Shown one piece after another: positions 50,288 through 59,648 of a stretch of DNA of 64,000 bases. The stretch covers positions 124,001 through 188,000 of the forward strand of contig NZ_FOAZ01000010.1 in the NCBI RefSeq assembly GCF_900109465.1, in the 5' to 3' direction. A model generated the notes under the pieces. That model saw only the letters and a list, made by a program, of their open reading frames with translations, had not been told where the DNA came from and did not search any database. Position 1 is the first letter of the stretch, and the number at the start of each line of letters is the position of its first letter. The stretch comes from Streptacidiphilus jiangxiensis. Its GTDB lineage: Bacteria; Actinomycetota; Actinomycetes; Streptomycetales; Streptomycetaceae. Position numbers and translations under genes: made by a program.

Positions 50288-51892
50288 TCACCTGCCCAAC
50301 GTGACCGTCCGGTCGATCCCCAGCTCCGCGAGGAAGCGCCGGTCGTGGGAGACCACGATGAGCGCGCCCCGGTAGCCGGCCAACGCGGTGGTCAGCTGGC
50401 GGACGCCGGCGAGGTCGAGGTTGTTGGTCGGCTCGTCCAGCAGCAGCAGCTGCGGTGCGGGCTCGGCCAGCAGCAGCGCCGCGAGAGCGGCGCGGAACCG
50501 CTCGCCGCCGGAGAGTGTGCCGACCGGCTGGTCCGCCCGCGCGCCGCGGAAGAGGAAGCGGGCGAGCCGCGCCCGCAGCGCGTTCGGTGTGGCCTGAGGC
50601 GCGAACCGGGCCGCGTTCGCGACCACGCTCGCTTCCTCGTCGAGCAGGTCCAGCCGCTGCGGCAGGTACCGGATCGGCACGGGGGCGTGCACCTCGCCCG
50701 CCACTGGGCCGAGCTCGCCGACGATGGTCCGCAGCAGCGTCGTCTTGCCGCTCCCGTTCGGACCGACCAGGGCCACCCGCTCCGGTCCGCGCAGCTCCAG
50801 ATCCACCCGCGGACCCAGCGGATCCGCGTACCGGGGCAGCAGGTCCATCAGGGACAGCACGGTGCGGCCCGCCGGGACCTCGGTCGCCGGAAGGTCGACG
50901 CGGATCTCGTCGTCGTCCCGCACCGCGAGCTCCGCCTCGCTGAGGCGCTCCCGGGCGAGGCGGACCTTCTCCTCGTGCTCGTTGCGCAGCCGCCCGGCGG
51001 ACTGCTCCGCCGCGCGCCTGCGCGCACCCATGACGATCTTCGGCTCCCGCTTCTGGTCGAACATCTTCTGGCCGTAGCGCTGGCGCCGCGCCAGCTTGAC
51101 CTGGGTGTCGACCAGCTCGCGGCGCTGGCGCCGCAGATCGGACTCGGCAACGCGGACGTCGCGGTGCGCCGCCTCCTGGGCGACGGCGAGCGCCTCCTCG
51201 TAGGCGCTGAAGTTGCCGCCGAACCAGTTCACCTCGCCGTCACGCAGCTCGGCCACGGAGTCGACCAGGTCCAGCAGCGCGCGGTCGTGGCTGACCACGA
51301 CGAGCGTGCCGCGGAACTCGGTGACGGCCTGGTGGAGCCGCTCGCGGGCACCGGTGTCGAGGTTGTTGGTCGGCTCGTCCAGCAGCAGCACGTCCGGGCC
51401 GCGCAGCAGTTGGCCGGCCAGGCCCAGCAGGATCGCCTCGCCGCCGGACAGCTCGGCCAGGCGTCGGTCCAGGCCGAGGTGGCCGAGACCGAGCCGGTCC
51501 AGCTCCGCCTGCGCGCGCTCCTCGACGTCCCACTGCTCGCCGACGGCGGCGTAGTTCTCCTCCGTCACCTCGCCGCGTTCGATGGCGTGCAGGGCGCGGC
51601 GCGGGCCAGCGATGCCGAGGGCCACGTCGACGGGCAGTTCCACGTCCAGTGGCAGACGCTGCGGCAGGTAGCCGAGCGTGCCACGGATGCGGACCTGCCC
51701 GGCGTCGGGGGTCAGGTCCCCGGCGACCAGGCGCAGCAGCGTGGACTTGCCGCTGCCGTTGCGCCCGATCAGGCCGGTGCGGCCGGGTGTGACGGAGAAG
51801 TCCAGCCCGTCGAGGACGGGCGTGCCGTCGGGCCAGGCGTAGCTCAGGCCGGTGGCGATGACGGCGGGGTCGTGGAAGGTGGGTTGTGACAT
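50288..51892 (-). CDS. ABC-F ATPase (ribosome-protection type)
   Basis: The protein is 534 residues from ATG 51892 with GGGAG upstream. Two ATP-binding cassettes without membrane segments: GRNGSGKST, LSGGEA and LLLDEPTNNLD in the first; GPNGSGKTT, LSGGERFRAAL and LLLDEPTNNLDLAG in the second. A charged linker of about 80 residues with QKREPKIVMGARRRAAEQSA lies between. This architecture binds the ribosomal E site, and several relatives give resistance to ribosome antibiotics. The 366-bp upstream gap is long enough for an attenuating leader. Resistance versus housekeeping role cannot be decided. Confidence 0.9.
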   Translation of the reverse strand: MSQPTFHDPAVIATGLSYAWPDGTPVLDGLDFSVTPGRTGLIGRNGSGKSTLLRLVAGDLTPDAGQVRIRGTLGYLPQRLPLDVELPVDVALGIAGPRRALHAIERGEVTEENYAAVGEQWDVEERAQAELDRLGLGHLGLDRRLAELSGGEAILLGLAGQLLRGPDVLLLDEPTNNLDTGARERLHQAVTEFRGTLVVVSHDRALLDLVDSVAELRDGEVNWFGGNFSAYEEALAVAQEAAHRDVRVAESDLRRQRRELVDTQVKLARRQRYGQKMFDQKREPKIVMGARRRAAEQSAGRLRNEHEEKVRLARERLSEAELAVRDDDEIRVDLPATEVPAGRTVLSLMDLLPRYADPLGPRVDLELRGPERVALVGPNGSGKTTLLRTIVGELGPVAGEVHAPVPIRYLPQRLDLLDEEASVVANAARFAPQATPNALRARLARFLFRGARADQPVGTLSGGERFRAALAALLLAEPAPQLLLLDEPTNNLDLAGVRQLTTALAGYRGALIVVSHDRRFLAELGIDRTVTLGR

Positions 51893-52258
51893 GCGGGGCT
51901 CCCGGTGGCGTTGGGTGAAGTGATCCAGCGACACGTGGGAGACACGGAGACCCGACGGAAAGCCCTTCGATCGCGACAGCACGTCAGCGCGAAAGCACGT
52001 CAGCGCGACAGCGCACGGGCATGCAAAAGCCGCCCGGAAACGGAAGAGGGCACAGCACAGCTGAGGTCGGGGACGTGTCTCCGAGCTCAGCGAAGCAAGG
52101 GCCTTCTCCTGACGGGCGGCAGTAGGTACGTCATCCACGGTAAGCGAGGCCCCCGGCGGCGGCAAACGAATTATCGGCCGCGCCCCGATCGGGCGAAACC
52201 GGCGTGCCGCCGCCGTGTCCGGGCGGTGCGGCGACGGGTGGCTTGCCATCGTGCGTAC
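51893..52258. other. divergent intergenic region with 15-bp direct repeat
   Basis: This lies between the leftward ABC-F gene and the rightward DsbA-like gene. AGCACGTCAGCGCGA occurs at 51978-51992 and again at 51994-52008, 16 bases apart. Leaders of ABC-F genes often carry regulatory uORFs; none could be assigned with confidence here. Confidence 0.5.
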
Positions 52259-52915
52259 ATGCGCGTTCTGATCCGGCTCGCCCTCGCCGCGGCCATCTGC
52301 TCCACCCTCCTCGGCGCCGCGCCCGCGCCCGCCCCGACGGGCGTCACCGCCGACGCCGCCCCGACCGAGGGGCAGGAGTACGTACGGCTGGCGCACCCCG
52401 TGAAGACGGCGCCGCGCGAGGTCACCGAGGTGTTCTGGTACAACTGCGCGCACTCGTACCAGCTGGAGCAGCCGCTGGACGACTGGGCCGCGCGGCAGAA
52501 CCCGCCCGTGGTGATCCGCCGTATCCCGGCCGCATGGCCGGACAAGCCGGTGATGACGGCCTACGCCCGGCTCTTCTACACCCTCGACAAGCTGGGCGTC
52601 TCCCAGCGGGAGGCGATCCCGGTCTTCCACGCCGTGCGCGACGAGGGGATGGACCTGACGACCGAGCAGGCCGTGCTCGACTGGGCCGCCGGCGAGGGGA
52701 TGGACCCGCGCGCGGTGCAGCAGGCCTACGAGTCGCAGCAGGTCCAGGACGAGACGCAGGCGGCGCCCGCGCTGCGGGACGCGTACCAGACCGACGAGAT
52801 GCCGAGCGTCATCGTCGGTGGCACCTTCCGCACCTCGCCGTTCATGTACCAGGAAGGGGTCAGCGGCACCGTCCCCGTCGTCGACTACCTCTACCGGCAC
52901 TCGTCCGGCCACTGA
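52259..52915 (+). CDS. secreted DsbA-like thioredoxin-fold protein lacking the second Cys
   Basis: The protein is 218 residues from ATG 52259. A signal peptide (RVLIRLALAAAICSTLLGAA) is followed by a mature protein with VTEVFWYNCAHSYQLEQPLD. In DsbA this site is a CPHC motif followed by Tyr; here it is CAHS, so only one active-site Cys remains. IPVFHAVRDEGMDLTTEQAV is the helical insert, and TDEMPSVIVGGTFRT holds the cis-Pro strand (MPSVIVGG). It is exported, and a monothiol site suggests isomerase-, binding- or glutaredoxin-like use rather than oxidation, or loss of function. Confidence 0.85.
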   Translation: MRVLIRLALAAAICSTLLGAAPAPAPTGVTADAAPTEGQEYVRLAHPVKTAPREVTEVFWYNCAHSYQLEQPLDDWAARQNPPVVIRRIPAAWPDKPVMTAYARLFYTLDKLGVSQREAIPVFHAVRDEGMDLTTEQAVLDWAAGEGMDPRAVQQAYESQQVQDETQAAPALRDAYQTDEMPSVIVGGTFRTSPFMYQEGVSGTVPVVDYLYRHSSGH

Positions 52916-52926
52916 GTCCGATCCAC

Positions 52927-54312
52927 TCAGGCGAACTCGCGCAGGCGCGGGCGGACGCCGGTCAGGACCAGCAGCATCGCCACGCCGAGCCCGGCCGCGG
53001 AGACCGCCGCCCAGCCGGACAGGTCGTCGGCCGCGGCGGACGCGTGGGCGCTGAAGGCCGCCGCGTCGGCCGCCGCCAGCGCGCCGAGGTGGACCGAGAA
53101 GTCGTAGTAGGAGAACGCCGCGTCGTCCCGGCCGACGCCGGTCAGCCGCAGCGCCGCGCCGTTGACGTCGCCGCTCTCGGCGACCTGCCGCAGGCCGGTG
53201 TCGGAGGTGAGGTAGGCGTCGAAGCGCTGCCGGACCACGGCCGCCGCCGGGGAGGTGTCAGCCGCCAGTAGCTGCTTGACGCGGGCGGCGTCGCCCTGGA
53301 AGTCGGCGGCCAGCGCGGACCGGTAGTCGACGTCGACGACCCACCGGCTCTGCCGCGCCTCGGCGTCCGCCGCGGCGACGGACGCCTGCGAGAGCCGGGC
53401 GTAGGGCGTGTACCCGGCCGAGACGGCGGAGTCGACCTCTCCGGCGGCACCGAGCAGGGCCGAGGTGGTGCCGACGAGCAGCGCGGCGACGCACACCGTG
53501 GCGGCCACCAGCGGCCGGTTGAAGACGCGGTTGTGCCGGACCATCAGGTCGCGCTGCCACCACAGCAGCACCAGCACGGTCGCCACACCGAGCCCGCCGA
53601 GCACCCCGGCGTAGGCGAGGGCGGCGTCGTGGGCGGCGGCGCGGTCCTGGGAGACCTGCCGGTCGGCGTCGCCGAGCAGGGCGTCGACCGCGGGCAGCAG
53701 CTGGGAGCCGAGCAGCGCGTCGGCCTGGGCGTAGTTGTCGACGGCGCCGGCCACGGGATGGCCGACGACCGGATCGGCCTGGGTGCCGACGAAGTACTCC
53801 TCGGTGCCGGTCCAGAAGTCGTAGAGGTTCAACGCGTTCAGCAGACCCTGGACCTGCTCCGGCTCGGCGGCGGCGAGCTGCGCGAGGGCGGCGGACGCGT
53901 CGCGCTGGTCCGCCTGCGCGGTCAGCGCGGCCAGGACGCCGTCGTCGACGAGGACCGGCGCGGCGGTGGGGTCGGCCGGATCCGGCGCGGAGTAGCCCAT
54001 GACCAGGGACTTGGCGCGCTGCGCGTCAAGGTCGGCCAGCGCCTGGTAGAGCCGTCCGGCCGCGGCGGCGCGCGGCTCGGAGACGGCGGTGAGCTGGTGC
54101 ACCCGCGCGACGGTGTCGGCGAACCCGAGCACCGCCGTCACCAGCAGCGCCGCGAGCAGCAGCAGCGCGGCGCCGGCCTGCAGCCGCAGGCGCGGCACCG
54201 GCCCGACCGCGCGCAGGCGTCCAGCGCGCGTACGGGCCGCGGCGGACGCTCCGCGGCCCGCCGGAGGCGTGGGCGCGGCCGGGGCGGCGGAGGCCGGAAT
54301 CGTGGCGGTCAT
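52927..54312 (-). CDS. four-segment membrane protein, unknown
   Basis: The protein is 461 residues. A Pro/Ala-rich N-terminus leads to membrane segments at about 45-65 (AGAALLLLAALLVTAVLGFA), 230-250 (AYAGVLGGLGVATVLVLLWW), 270-290 (LVAATVCVAALLVGTTSALL) and 435-455 (GWAAVSAAGLGVAMLLVLTG). Two large Ala/Asp-rich helical outer domains lie between, resembling extracytoplasmic four-helix sensor domains, but no kinase, HAMP or signalling domain follows. It may be a sensory partner of another protein. It converges on the DsbA-like gene. Confidence 0.65.
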   Translation of the reverse strand: MTATIPASAAPAAPTPPAGRGASAAARTRAGRLRAVGPVPRLRLQAGAALLLLAALLVTAVLGFADTVARVHQLTAVSEPRAAAAGRLYQALADLDAQRAKSLVMGYSAPDPADPTAAPVLVDDGVLAALTAQADQRDASAALAQLAAAEPEQVQGLLNALNLYDFWTGTEEYFVGTQADPVVGHPVAGAVDNYAQADALLGSQLLPAVDALLGDADRQVSQDRAAAHDAALAYAGVLGGLGVATVLVLLWWQRDLMVRHNRVFNRPLVAATVCVAALLVGTTSALLGAAGEVDSAVSAGYTPYARLSQASVAAADAEARQSRWVVDVDYRSALAADFQGDAARVKQLLAADTSPAAAVVRQRFDAYLTSDTGLRQVAESGDVNGAALRLTGVGRDDAAFSYYDFSVHLGALAAADAAAFSAHASAAADDLSGWAAVSAAGLGVAMLLVLTGVRPRLREFA

Positions 54313-54596
54313 GGTGACAACGCTAGGAAGCGGGAGGGTCGTCCGGCTGACGTCAAGTCAGCCGGCGGGTGAACGAGGCGTCACGATGCGATAGCGGACC
54401 GTCTCGGTCCGGCAGCGGAGCGTGTTCCCAGCGTTCTCCCAGGTAAGAAGGGAGTGAGCACCGACACGTGGGGTGCGTGTCCGATGGCATGATGCACCGG
54501 CTAGCGTTGGTCGTCGACCAGTGGGAGGGCTGGTCCGGAACGTGGGTGGACCGGTAGCGACGCAGACGACGACCGAACAGGAACGGGCAAGGTGCA

Positions 54597-55226
54597 GTGG
54601 GCGTGAACGTGATGCTCGGCTACCTGGAATCGTCGTGGTTCTACCTGCTGGCCCTGCTGGCTGTCTTCTCCGACGCGTTCCTCCCGTTCGTCCCCAGCGC
54701 GTCCATCGTGGTCGCGGCCGTGCTGGAGTCGCGTGAGTCACACGCCCCGCTGCCGATCCTCATCGCCGGGGTCGCGGCGGCGTCCTTCGCCGCCGACCTG
54801 GTCCTGCTGCGGCTGGGCCGCCGGGGCGGCGCGCGGGCGCGCCGCTGGATCGGCCGTCGTGCGGGCACGGTCGAAGCCGCGGCCACCGTCCTGTCCGCGC
54901 TGGAGCGCAAGCCGGGCCGTACCGTCGTCATCGCCCGCTTCGTGCCCGGCGGACGCAGCGTCCTCGACCTGGCGGTCGGCACGGCGGTGGCGCCGCCGCG
55001 CCACTTCGTCCGCTGGTCCGCGGTGTCGGCGGCGGTCTGGTCGCTCTACGTCATCGCGGTCGGCTGGCTGAACGAGAACGCGTTCAACACGTTCTGGCTG
55101 AGCATGGCCGTCTCCTTCGCGGCGACGACCACGATCAGCGCGTTCGTCGCCCGCAAGGTCGCCCGCCAGCGCGCCCGCAACCGCGCCGCCGCGCCGGCGA
55201 CGGAGTCGCTGGCTGAGGCCGCGTAG
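54597..55226 (+). CDS. DedA-family membrane protein
   Basis: The protein is 209 residues from GTG 54597 (GTG 54603 and ATG 54612 are alternatives). Hydrophobic segments alternate with the DedA core: FSDAFLPFVPSASIVVAAVL, RLGRRGGARARRWIGRRAG, VIARFVPGGRSVLDLAVGTA and FVRWSAVSAAVWSLYVIAVG. The FVPGGR loop is the conserved re-entrant site of DedA/SNARE-associated proteins, which move lipid carriers such as undecaprenyl phosphate. It acts in the cytoplasmic membrane and stands alone, divergent from the preceding membrane gene. Confidence 0.88.
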   Translation: MGVNVMLGYLESSWFYLLALLAVFSDAFLPFVPSASIVVAAVLESRESHAPLPILIAGVAAASFAADLVLLRLGRRGGARARRWIGRRAGTVEAAATVLSALERKPGRTVVIARFVPGGRSVLDLAVGTAVAPPRHFVRWSAVSAAVWSLYVIAVGWLNENAFNTFWLSMAVSFAATTTISAFVARKVARQRARNRAAAPATESLAEAA

Positions 55227-55232
55227 CGGCCT

Positions 55233-55285
55233 TCAGGGGCGCGAGGAGGGGGCACCTCCCGGCCGAAGGCTGGGGGATTGTCGCG
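55233..55285. repeat. dispersed inverted-repeat element, partial copy 2
   Basis: The block CAGGGGCGCGAGGAGGGGG with CACCTCCCGGCCGAAGGC and TGGGGGATTGTCGCG shares its centre with the copy at 61011-61173 but has lost part of both arms. It lies between convergent DedA and hydrolase genes. Confidence 0.7.
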
Positions 55286-55315
55286 CACGCAGTTGATTGG
55301 CAGAGCCTCGCGCGC

Positions 55316-56224
55316 CTATGAGGTTGCCACCAGCAGGTCTGCGATGCGCCCTGCGTGGGCCGGCGCGGTGAGGATCGAGTAGTGGTTCGAGTCCGGGACC
55401 ACCTCGAAGGGGACGCGGAGCGTGTCCACGCCCGCGGCGGCGATGCGGGAGGCGTCCAGCAGGCCCTGCGGCTCGTTCTGCAGGCCGCGTTCCGCGATCA
55501 GCAGGCGGGACGGGACGGACAGCTCGTGCACCGCCGAGAGGACCTCCTTGTCGAACACGCCCATGCCGTCCACGCGAACGGCGTCCAGGACGCAGGAGGA
55601 GCGCAGCGTCGGCTCCTCCCCCACCAGGTCCCGCTGAAGGTAGGCGTCCACCGCTTCGGACCAGCCGCCGCCCACGGCCGGGTGGGCGAGCCAGAACTCC
55701 CGGTAGGCCTCGCGTGAGGCGAACGTCATCGACAGCCGCGCCATCGCCGGGCCGAGCACGGCGGTGAGCAGTTCGTCACCGTCCAGGCCCGGAGGCGGGG
55801 GGAAGCCGACGCCGCCGTCGACCAGCAGGACGGACGAGAACAGGGCCGGATACCGGACCGCGGCCACCGCAGCGACGTACGCACCCATCGAATGGCCCGT
55901 CAACGTGACCGGGCCGCCGCCCGCCAGCGCGTGGACGACCGCTGCGGCGTCGTCCGCATGGCGGCCGATGCCCCAGGGGCCGTCTGTCGACGCGCTCGCC
56001 GCCCGACCGCGCAGGTCGGGGGCGAGGAGCGTGACGCGGCCGTCCAGCGCCTCGGCGACCGGGCCCCAGGCGAGGCCGTTGGCGGTGATGCCGTGGAGGG
56101 CCAGCACGACGGGCCCGTCGGACGACCCGGATGCGGCCGACGACGACCCCGCCCACCGCAGGACCCTCAACTCGCCGCCCTCGACCGGGACGGACAGCTC
56201 CTCGAACTCCGGAACGGCGCTCAT
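55316..56224 (-). CDS. alpha/beta hydrolase
   Basis: The protein is 302 residues from ATG 56224, overlapping the upstream permease stop (ATGA). The oxyanion HG is in LALHGITANGLAW, the nucleophile Ser in LTGHSMGAY, the acid Asp in the VDGMGVFDKEV/ERG region, and the His in PDSNHYSILT near the C-terminus. It belongs to the large lipase/esterase-like group; the substrate is unknown. As last gene of the transporter operon it may act on the imported compound. Confidence 0.88.
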   Translation of the reverse strand: MSAVPEFEELSVPVEGGELRVLRWAGSSSAASGSSDGPVVLALHGITANGLAWGPVAEALDGRVTLLAPDLRGRAASASTDGPWGIGRHADDAAAVVHALAGGGPVTLTGHSMGAYVAAVAAVRYPALFSSVLLVDGGVGFPPPPGLDGDELLTAVLGPAMARLSMTFASREAYREFWLAHPAVGGGWSEAVDAYLQRDLVGEEPTLRSSCVLDAVRVDGMGVFDKEVLSAVHELSVPSRLLIAERGLQNEPQGLLDASRIAAAGVDTLRVPFEVVPDSNHYSILTAPAHAGRIADLLVATS

Positions 56225-57261
56225 GCCTGAGCTCCCCTCCCCCGCAAGCGGGCCGGAAGACCGGCGACCCCGCCCGGCAGGGCGTAGACGATGACCACGA
56301 ACAGCACCCCCAGTAGGAACAGCGGCTGCGACAGCGGCACCCGCAGCACGGACGGCAGGCCGGCGATCGTCCCGGAGCCGGCCAGGCTCGCGAGTCGATG
56401 CTGGGCCCAGGTGTACAGCACGCCACCGACAAGCGGCCCCCAGCGGCTGCCGGAGCCGCCCAGCACCACCATCACCAGCAGCGACAGCGTGAAGTCGGAG
56501 GTGGTGGCCTGCGGGGTGGCCCCGCCGGTGAGCAGAAGATAGACCACTCCGCCGAGGGCGGCGAGGGTTCCGGCGAGGACGAAGGCGACGAGCTTGAAGC
56601 CGTAGGGGCGCAGGCCGAGCACCTCCACCCGGCGTTCGTTCTCGCGGATGCCCTCCCAGACGCGGCCGATCGGCGAGCGCACCGCCCACTGGACGGCGGC
56701 GAGGGTGACGACGAGGTAGGCGAGGGCGATCCAGTACAGGTTGGCGGTGTGCTGGATGCCGACGAGCCAGCCGGGCAGGCCGGTCGCGGCCAGGCCCTCC
56801 TCGCCACCGGTGACCCCGCCGGGGTCGCGCTCGACCAGGATCGAACCGGCCTGCGCGAACGCGAGGGTGACCATGGCGAAGCCGATGCCCGTCATCCGCA
56901 GGCTGACCGAACCCAGCAGTGCGGCCAGGACGACGCCCGCGAGCAGGCCCAGCGCCGCCGAGGGCCAGAAGCCCAGGCCGGTCTGCGTGAGCAGCAGGTC
57001 CGTGGCGTACGTCCCGGCGGCGAAGTAGAGGGCGTGGCCGAAGGAGAGCAGGCCGGTGCGGCCGAGCAGCAGGTCGTAACCGGTGGCGAGCGCGCCGAAG
57101 ACCAGGCAGAGCGCCAGCAGTTGCAGGCTGCCGGGGCTGCCGATCGGCCCGTCCAGCAGGCCGGGCAGCGACAGCGCGCTGTACGGAAGCAGGACCAGCA
57201 CCACGAGGGCGAGCGCTGGCCACCACCGCCGGAGCGGGCGCAGTAGGGCGGGGACGTTCAC
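56221..57261 (-). CDS. livM: branched-chain amino-acid ABC permease, LivM type
   Basis: The protein is 346 residues from GTG 57261, overlapping the LivH stop (GTGA). It has about nine hydrophobic segments. The family marks are GYDLLLGRTGLLSFGHALYF near residue 62, GIRENERRVEVLGLRPYGFK (the EAA-like loop near 200) and VVLGGSGSRWGPLVGGVLYT near 270. It pairs with LivH to form the membrane channel for an amino acid or related amide/carboxylate. Confidence 0.93.
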   Translation of the reverse strand: MNVPALLRPLRRWWPALALVVLVLLPYSALSLPGLLDGPIGSPGSLQLLALCLVFGALATGYDLLLGRTGLLSFGHALYFAAGTYATDLLLTQTGLGFWPSAALGLLAGVVLAALLGSVSLRMTGIGFAMVTLAFAQAGSILVERDPGGVTGGEEGLAATGLPGWLVGIQHTANLYWIALAYLVVTLAAVQWAVRSPIGRVWEGIRENERRVEVLGLRPYGFKLVAFVLAGTLAALGGVVYLLLTGGATPQATTSDFTLSLLVMVVLGGSGSRWGPLVGGVLYTWAQHRLASLAGSGTIAGLPSVLRVPLSQPLFLLGVLFVVIVYALPGGVAGLPARLRGRGAQA

Positions 57262-58121
57262 GCGAGCCTCCCGGTCAGGCCGCTCGGCCGCACCAGCAGC
57301 AGGGCGGCGAGCAAGACGACCACGGACAGGTCGCCCAGACCCGCGGTGCTGTAGTAGTTGGCGAACTGCTGGACCAGGCCGACCACGACGCAGGCGACGG
57401 CCGCGCCGCTGACGGAGCCGAGGCCGCCCATCACGACGACGACGAAGCCGAAGATCAGCAGTGAGCTGCCCTGGGTCGGGTCGACGGAGCCGAAGTACAG
57501 GCCGGCGAGGCCACCCGCGAGGGCGGCCGCCGCGCCGCCGATCGCGAAGACCAGGGTGAACGCCCTGCGCACGTCGATGCCGAGGGCGGTGACCATGGCG
57601 CGGTCCTCGACGCCGGCGCGCACGACGAGCCCGTGCCGGGTGCGGCCGAGGAACGCCTTGAGAGCGAGCAGGACCACCAGCGCCGCACCGATCAGCACCA
57701 GCCGGTCCACCGGCACGGTCGCGCCGAGCAGCGTGAACGTCCCGCCGAGCGAGGCGGGGACGGGGAAGGTGCGGGCGTCGGCGCCCCAGATCGCGGAGAG
57801 CAGCGCCGGCACGGCCAGTCCCACGCCGACGGTGGCCAGGACCTGTTCGCGGGGGCGCCGGTACAGCGGCCGGATCAGGCCCAGTTCGAGCGCGACGGAG
57901 GCCAGCGTGCCGACGGCGGTGCCGAAGAGCAGCGCGAGCGGGTAGCCGAAGGAGTGGCTCGCCGCCCACCAGGTGGCGTAGGCGCCGATCGACAGCAGGG
58001 CGCCGTGGGCGAAGTTGAGCACGTCCATCAGGCCGAAGATGAGCGAGAGGCCGGACGCGACGAGGAAGTACAGCGCGCCGAGGCCGAGCCCGGTGACGCT
58101 GAGCAGGACGACGGTGGACAT
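57258..58121 (-). CDS. livH: branched-chain amino-acid ABC permease, LivH type
   Basis: The protein is 287 residues from ATG 58121, sharing a base with the LivF stop (TGATG). GALYFLVASGLSLIFGLMDV, with LNFAHGALLSIGAY at the N-terminus, GRTRHGLVVRAGVEDRAMVT as the EAA-like loop near 165, and VVVMGGLGSVSGAAVACVVV near 225 are typical of LivH. Multi-spanning membrane protein; partner of LivM. Confidence 0.93.
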   Translation of the reverse strand: MSTVVLLSVTGLGLGALYFLVASGLSLIFGLMDVLNFAHGALLSIGAYATWWAASHSFGYPLALLFGTAVGTLASVALELGLIRPLYRRPREQVLATVGVGLAVPALLSAIWGADARTFPVPASLGGTFTLLGATVPVDRLVLIGAALVVLLALKAFLGRTRHGLVVRAGVEDRAMVTALGIDVRRAFTLVFAIGGAAAALAGGLAGLYFGSVDPTQGSSLLIFGFVVVVMGGLGSVSGAAVACVVVGLVQQFANYYSTAGLGDLSVVVLLAALLLVRPSGLTGRLA

Positions 58122-58882
58122 CAGTGGTCCCCTCCTGTCGCGGGGGCAGCGGGAGCAACGGGAGCCGGGGCCGTGTCCGCGCGGCGGCCGACGCCGAGCA
58201 GCGTGCGGGACTTGTCGGCGTCGGCCAGCAACTCGGCGGCCGGGCCGGCGTGGGCGGTGCGGCCGTCGGCGAGGACGGCGCAGTGGTCGGCCAACCGCCG
58301 GACCAGGGCCAGGTTCTGCTCGACGAGCAGGATCGGCACGGCCTGGGCGGCGCGTTCGAGCGCCACCGCCACCTCGGTGACGACGCGCGGCGCGAGGCCC
58401 TTGGTGGGCTCGTCCGCGATGACGAGCCGGTTGGAGCGGTTGAGCAGGGTGCGGCCGATGGCGACCATCTGCTGCTGTCCGCCGGAGAGCGTCCCGGCGG
58501 CCTGCCGGGCGCGCTGTCTGAGCTCGGGAAAGAGCTCGTGGACCAGGTCGTAGGCGGGGTCGGGATCGCGCTCGGCGAGCCGCAGGTTCTCCGCCACCGT
58601 GAGCGAGGCGAAGATGCCGCGGTCCTCGGGGACGTAGCCGATGCCGCGCTGCACGATCCGGTGCGTCGTCAGGCCGTTGGTCTCGAGGCCGTCGTAGATC
58701 ACCGAGCCGGTGCGCGGGACCAGGCCGAGGATGCCGCGGACCGTCGTCGTCTTGCCCGCGCCGTTGCGGCCGAGCAGCGCGGTGACGCCGACCGGGGCGA
58801 CGTCGAGGTCGACGCCGTGCAGGATGTGGCGGCCGCCGACAACGACCTTCAGGCCGCGGACGGACAGCAGGGAGGAGGTCAC
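58121..58882 (-). CDS. livF: ABC transporter ATPase, LivF type
   Basis: The protein is 253 residues from GTG 58882 in a GTGA overlap with LivG. Walker A is GRNGAGKTT, the Q-loop lies near YVPEDRGIFASLTV, the signature is LSGGQQQ, Walker B is LVIADEPTKGL, and the H-switch region is LLVEQNL, which carries Gln-Asn where many ATPases have His, as is usual for LivF. It has an extra Ala/Pro tail (about 20 residues). It powers uptake with LivG. Confidence 0.93.
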   Translation of the reverse strand: MTSSLLSVRGLKVVVGGRHILHGVDLDVAPVGVTALLGRNGAGKTTTVRGILGLVPRTGSVIYDGLETNGLTTHRIVQRGIGYVPEDRGIFASLTVAENLRLAERDPDPAYDLVHELFPELRQRARQAAGTLSGGQQQMVAIGRTLLNRSNRLVIADEPTKGLAPRVVTEVAVALERAAQAVPILLVEQNLALVRRLADHCAVLADGRTAHAGPAAELLADADKSRTLLGVGRRADTAPAPVAPAAPATGGDH

Positions 58883-59643
58883 AACTCCTCCCCCAGGTAC
58901 GCGAACTGCACGGTCTCGTCGGCCATGACGGTGTCGGGCACGTCGAGGGCGAGCAGGGTGCCGTGGTGCATGACGGCCAGGCGGTCGGCCAGGCCCAGCA
59001 GGACGTCCATGTGGTGCTCCACCATCATCACGGTGCGGCCCTCGTCGCGGTGGAGCGAGCGGATCAGCTCCGTCAGGGCGGGCACCTCCTCGGCGCTGAC
59101 GCCGGCCATCGGTTCGTCGAGCAGCATCACCCGCGGGTCGCCCACCAGCAGCACGGCCAGCTCCAACTTCCTTTTCTCGCCGTGCGAGAGGGAGCCCGCG
59201 AGGGCGTCGGCACGGTCGGCGAGGCCGGTGCGCTCCAGCGTCGCCGTCACCTCGGCGGTGAACGGGCGTGCGCGGCGCCACAGCCGGTACGAGCCGCCCT
59301 GGGCCGCCTGCGCGGCGAGACGCACGTGGTCGGCGACGGTCATGGCGGGCCAGAGGCTGGAGGTCTGGAAGGTGCGGCCCAGCCCGCGCCGGGCACGGGC
59401 GTGCGGGGCGAGCCGGGTGATGTCCGCGCCGTCCAGCCGGATGCTGCCCCGGCTGACCGGGTTCAGGCCGCTGACCAGGTTGAACAGCGAGGTCTTGCCT
59501 GCCCCGTTGGGCCCGATGAAGGCGAGGAACTCGCCCTCGCGGACCTCCAGCGAGACGTCGTCCAGGATCACCGCGCCGCCGATGCTCCACCCCACGTCGG
59601 TGAGGCGGAGCACCGGCGGCGCCTGGTGCGTGTCGGTCGTCAC
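58879..59643 (-). CDS. livG: ABC transporter ATPase, LivG type
   Basis: The protein is 254 residues from GTG 59643. Walker A is GPNGAGKTS, GLGRTFQTSSLWPAMTV is the Q-loop region, the signature is LSHGEKR (His for the second Gly, common in LivG), Walker B is VMLLDEPMAGVS, and the H-loop is MMVEHHMDV. It lies 5 bp behind the binding-protein gene. Confidence 0.93.
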   Translation of the reverse strand: MTTDTHQAPPVLRLTDVGWSIGGAVILDDVSLEVREGEFLAFIGPNGAGKTSLFNLVSGLNPVSRGSIRLDGADITRLAPHARARRGLGRTFQTSSLWPAMTVADHVRLAAQAAQGGSYRLWRRARPFTAEVTATLERTGLADRADALAGSLSHGEKRKLELAVLLVGDPRVMLLDEPMAGVSAEEVPALTELIRSLHRDEGRTVMMVEHHMDVLLGLADRLAVMHHGTLLALDVPDTVMADETVQFAYLGEEL

Positions 59644-59648
59644 GCGTC

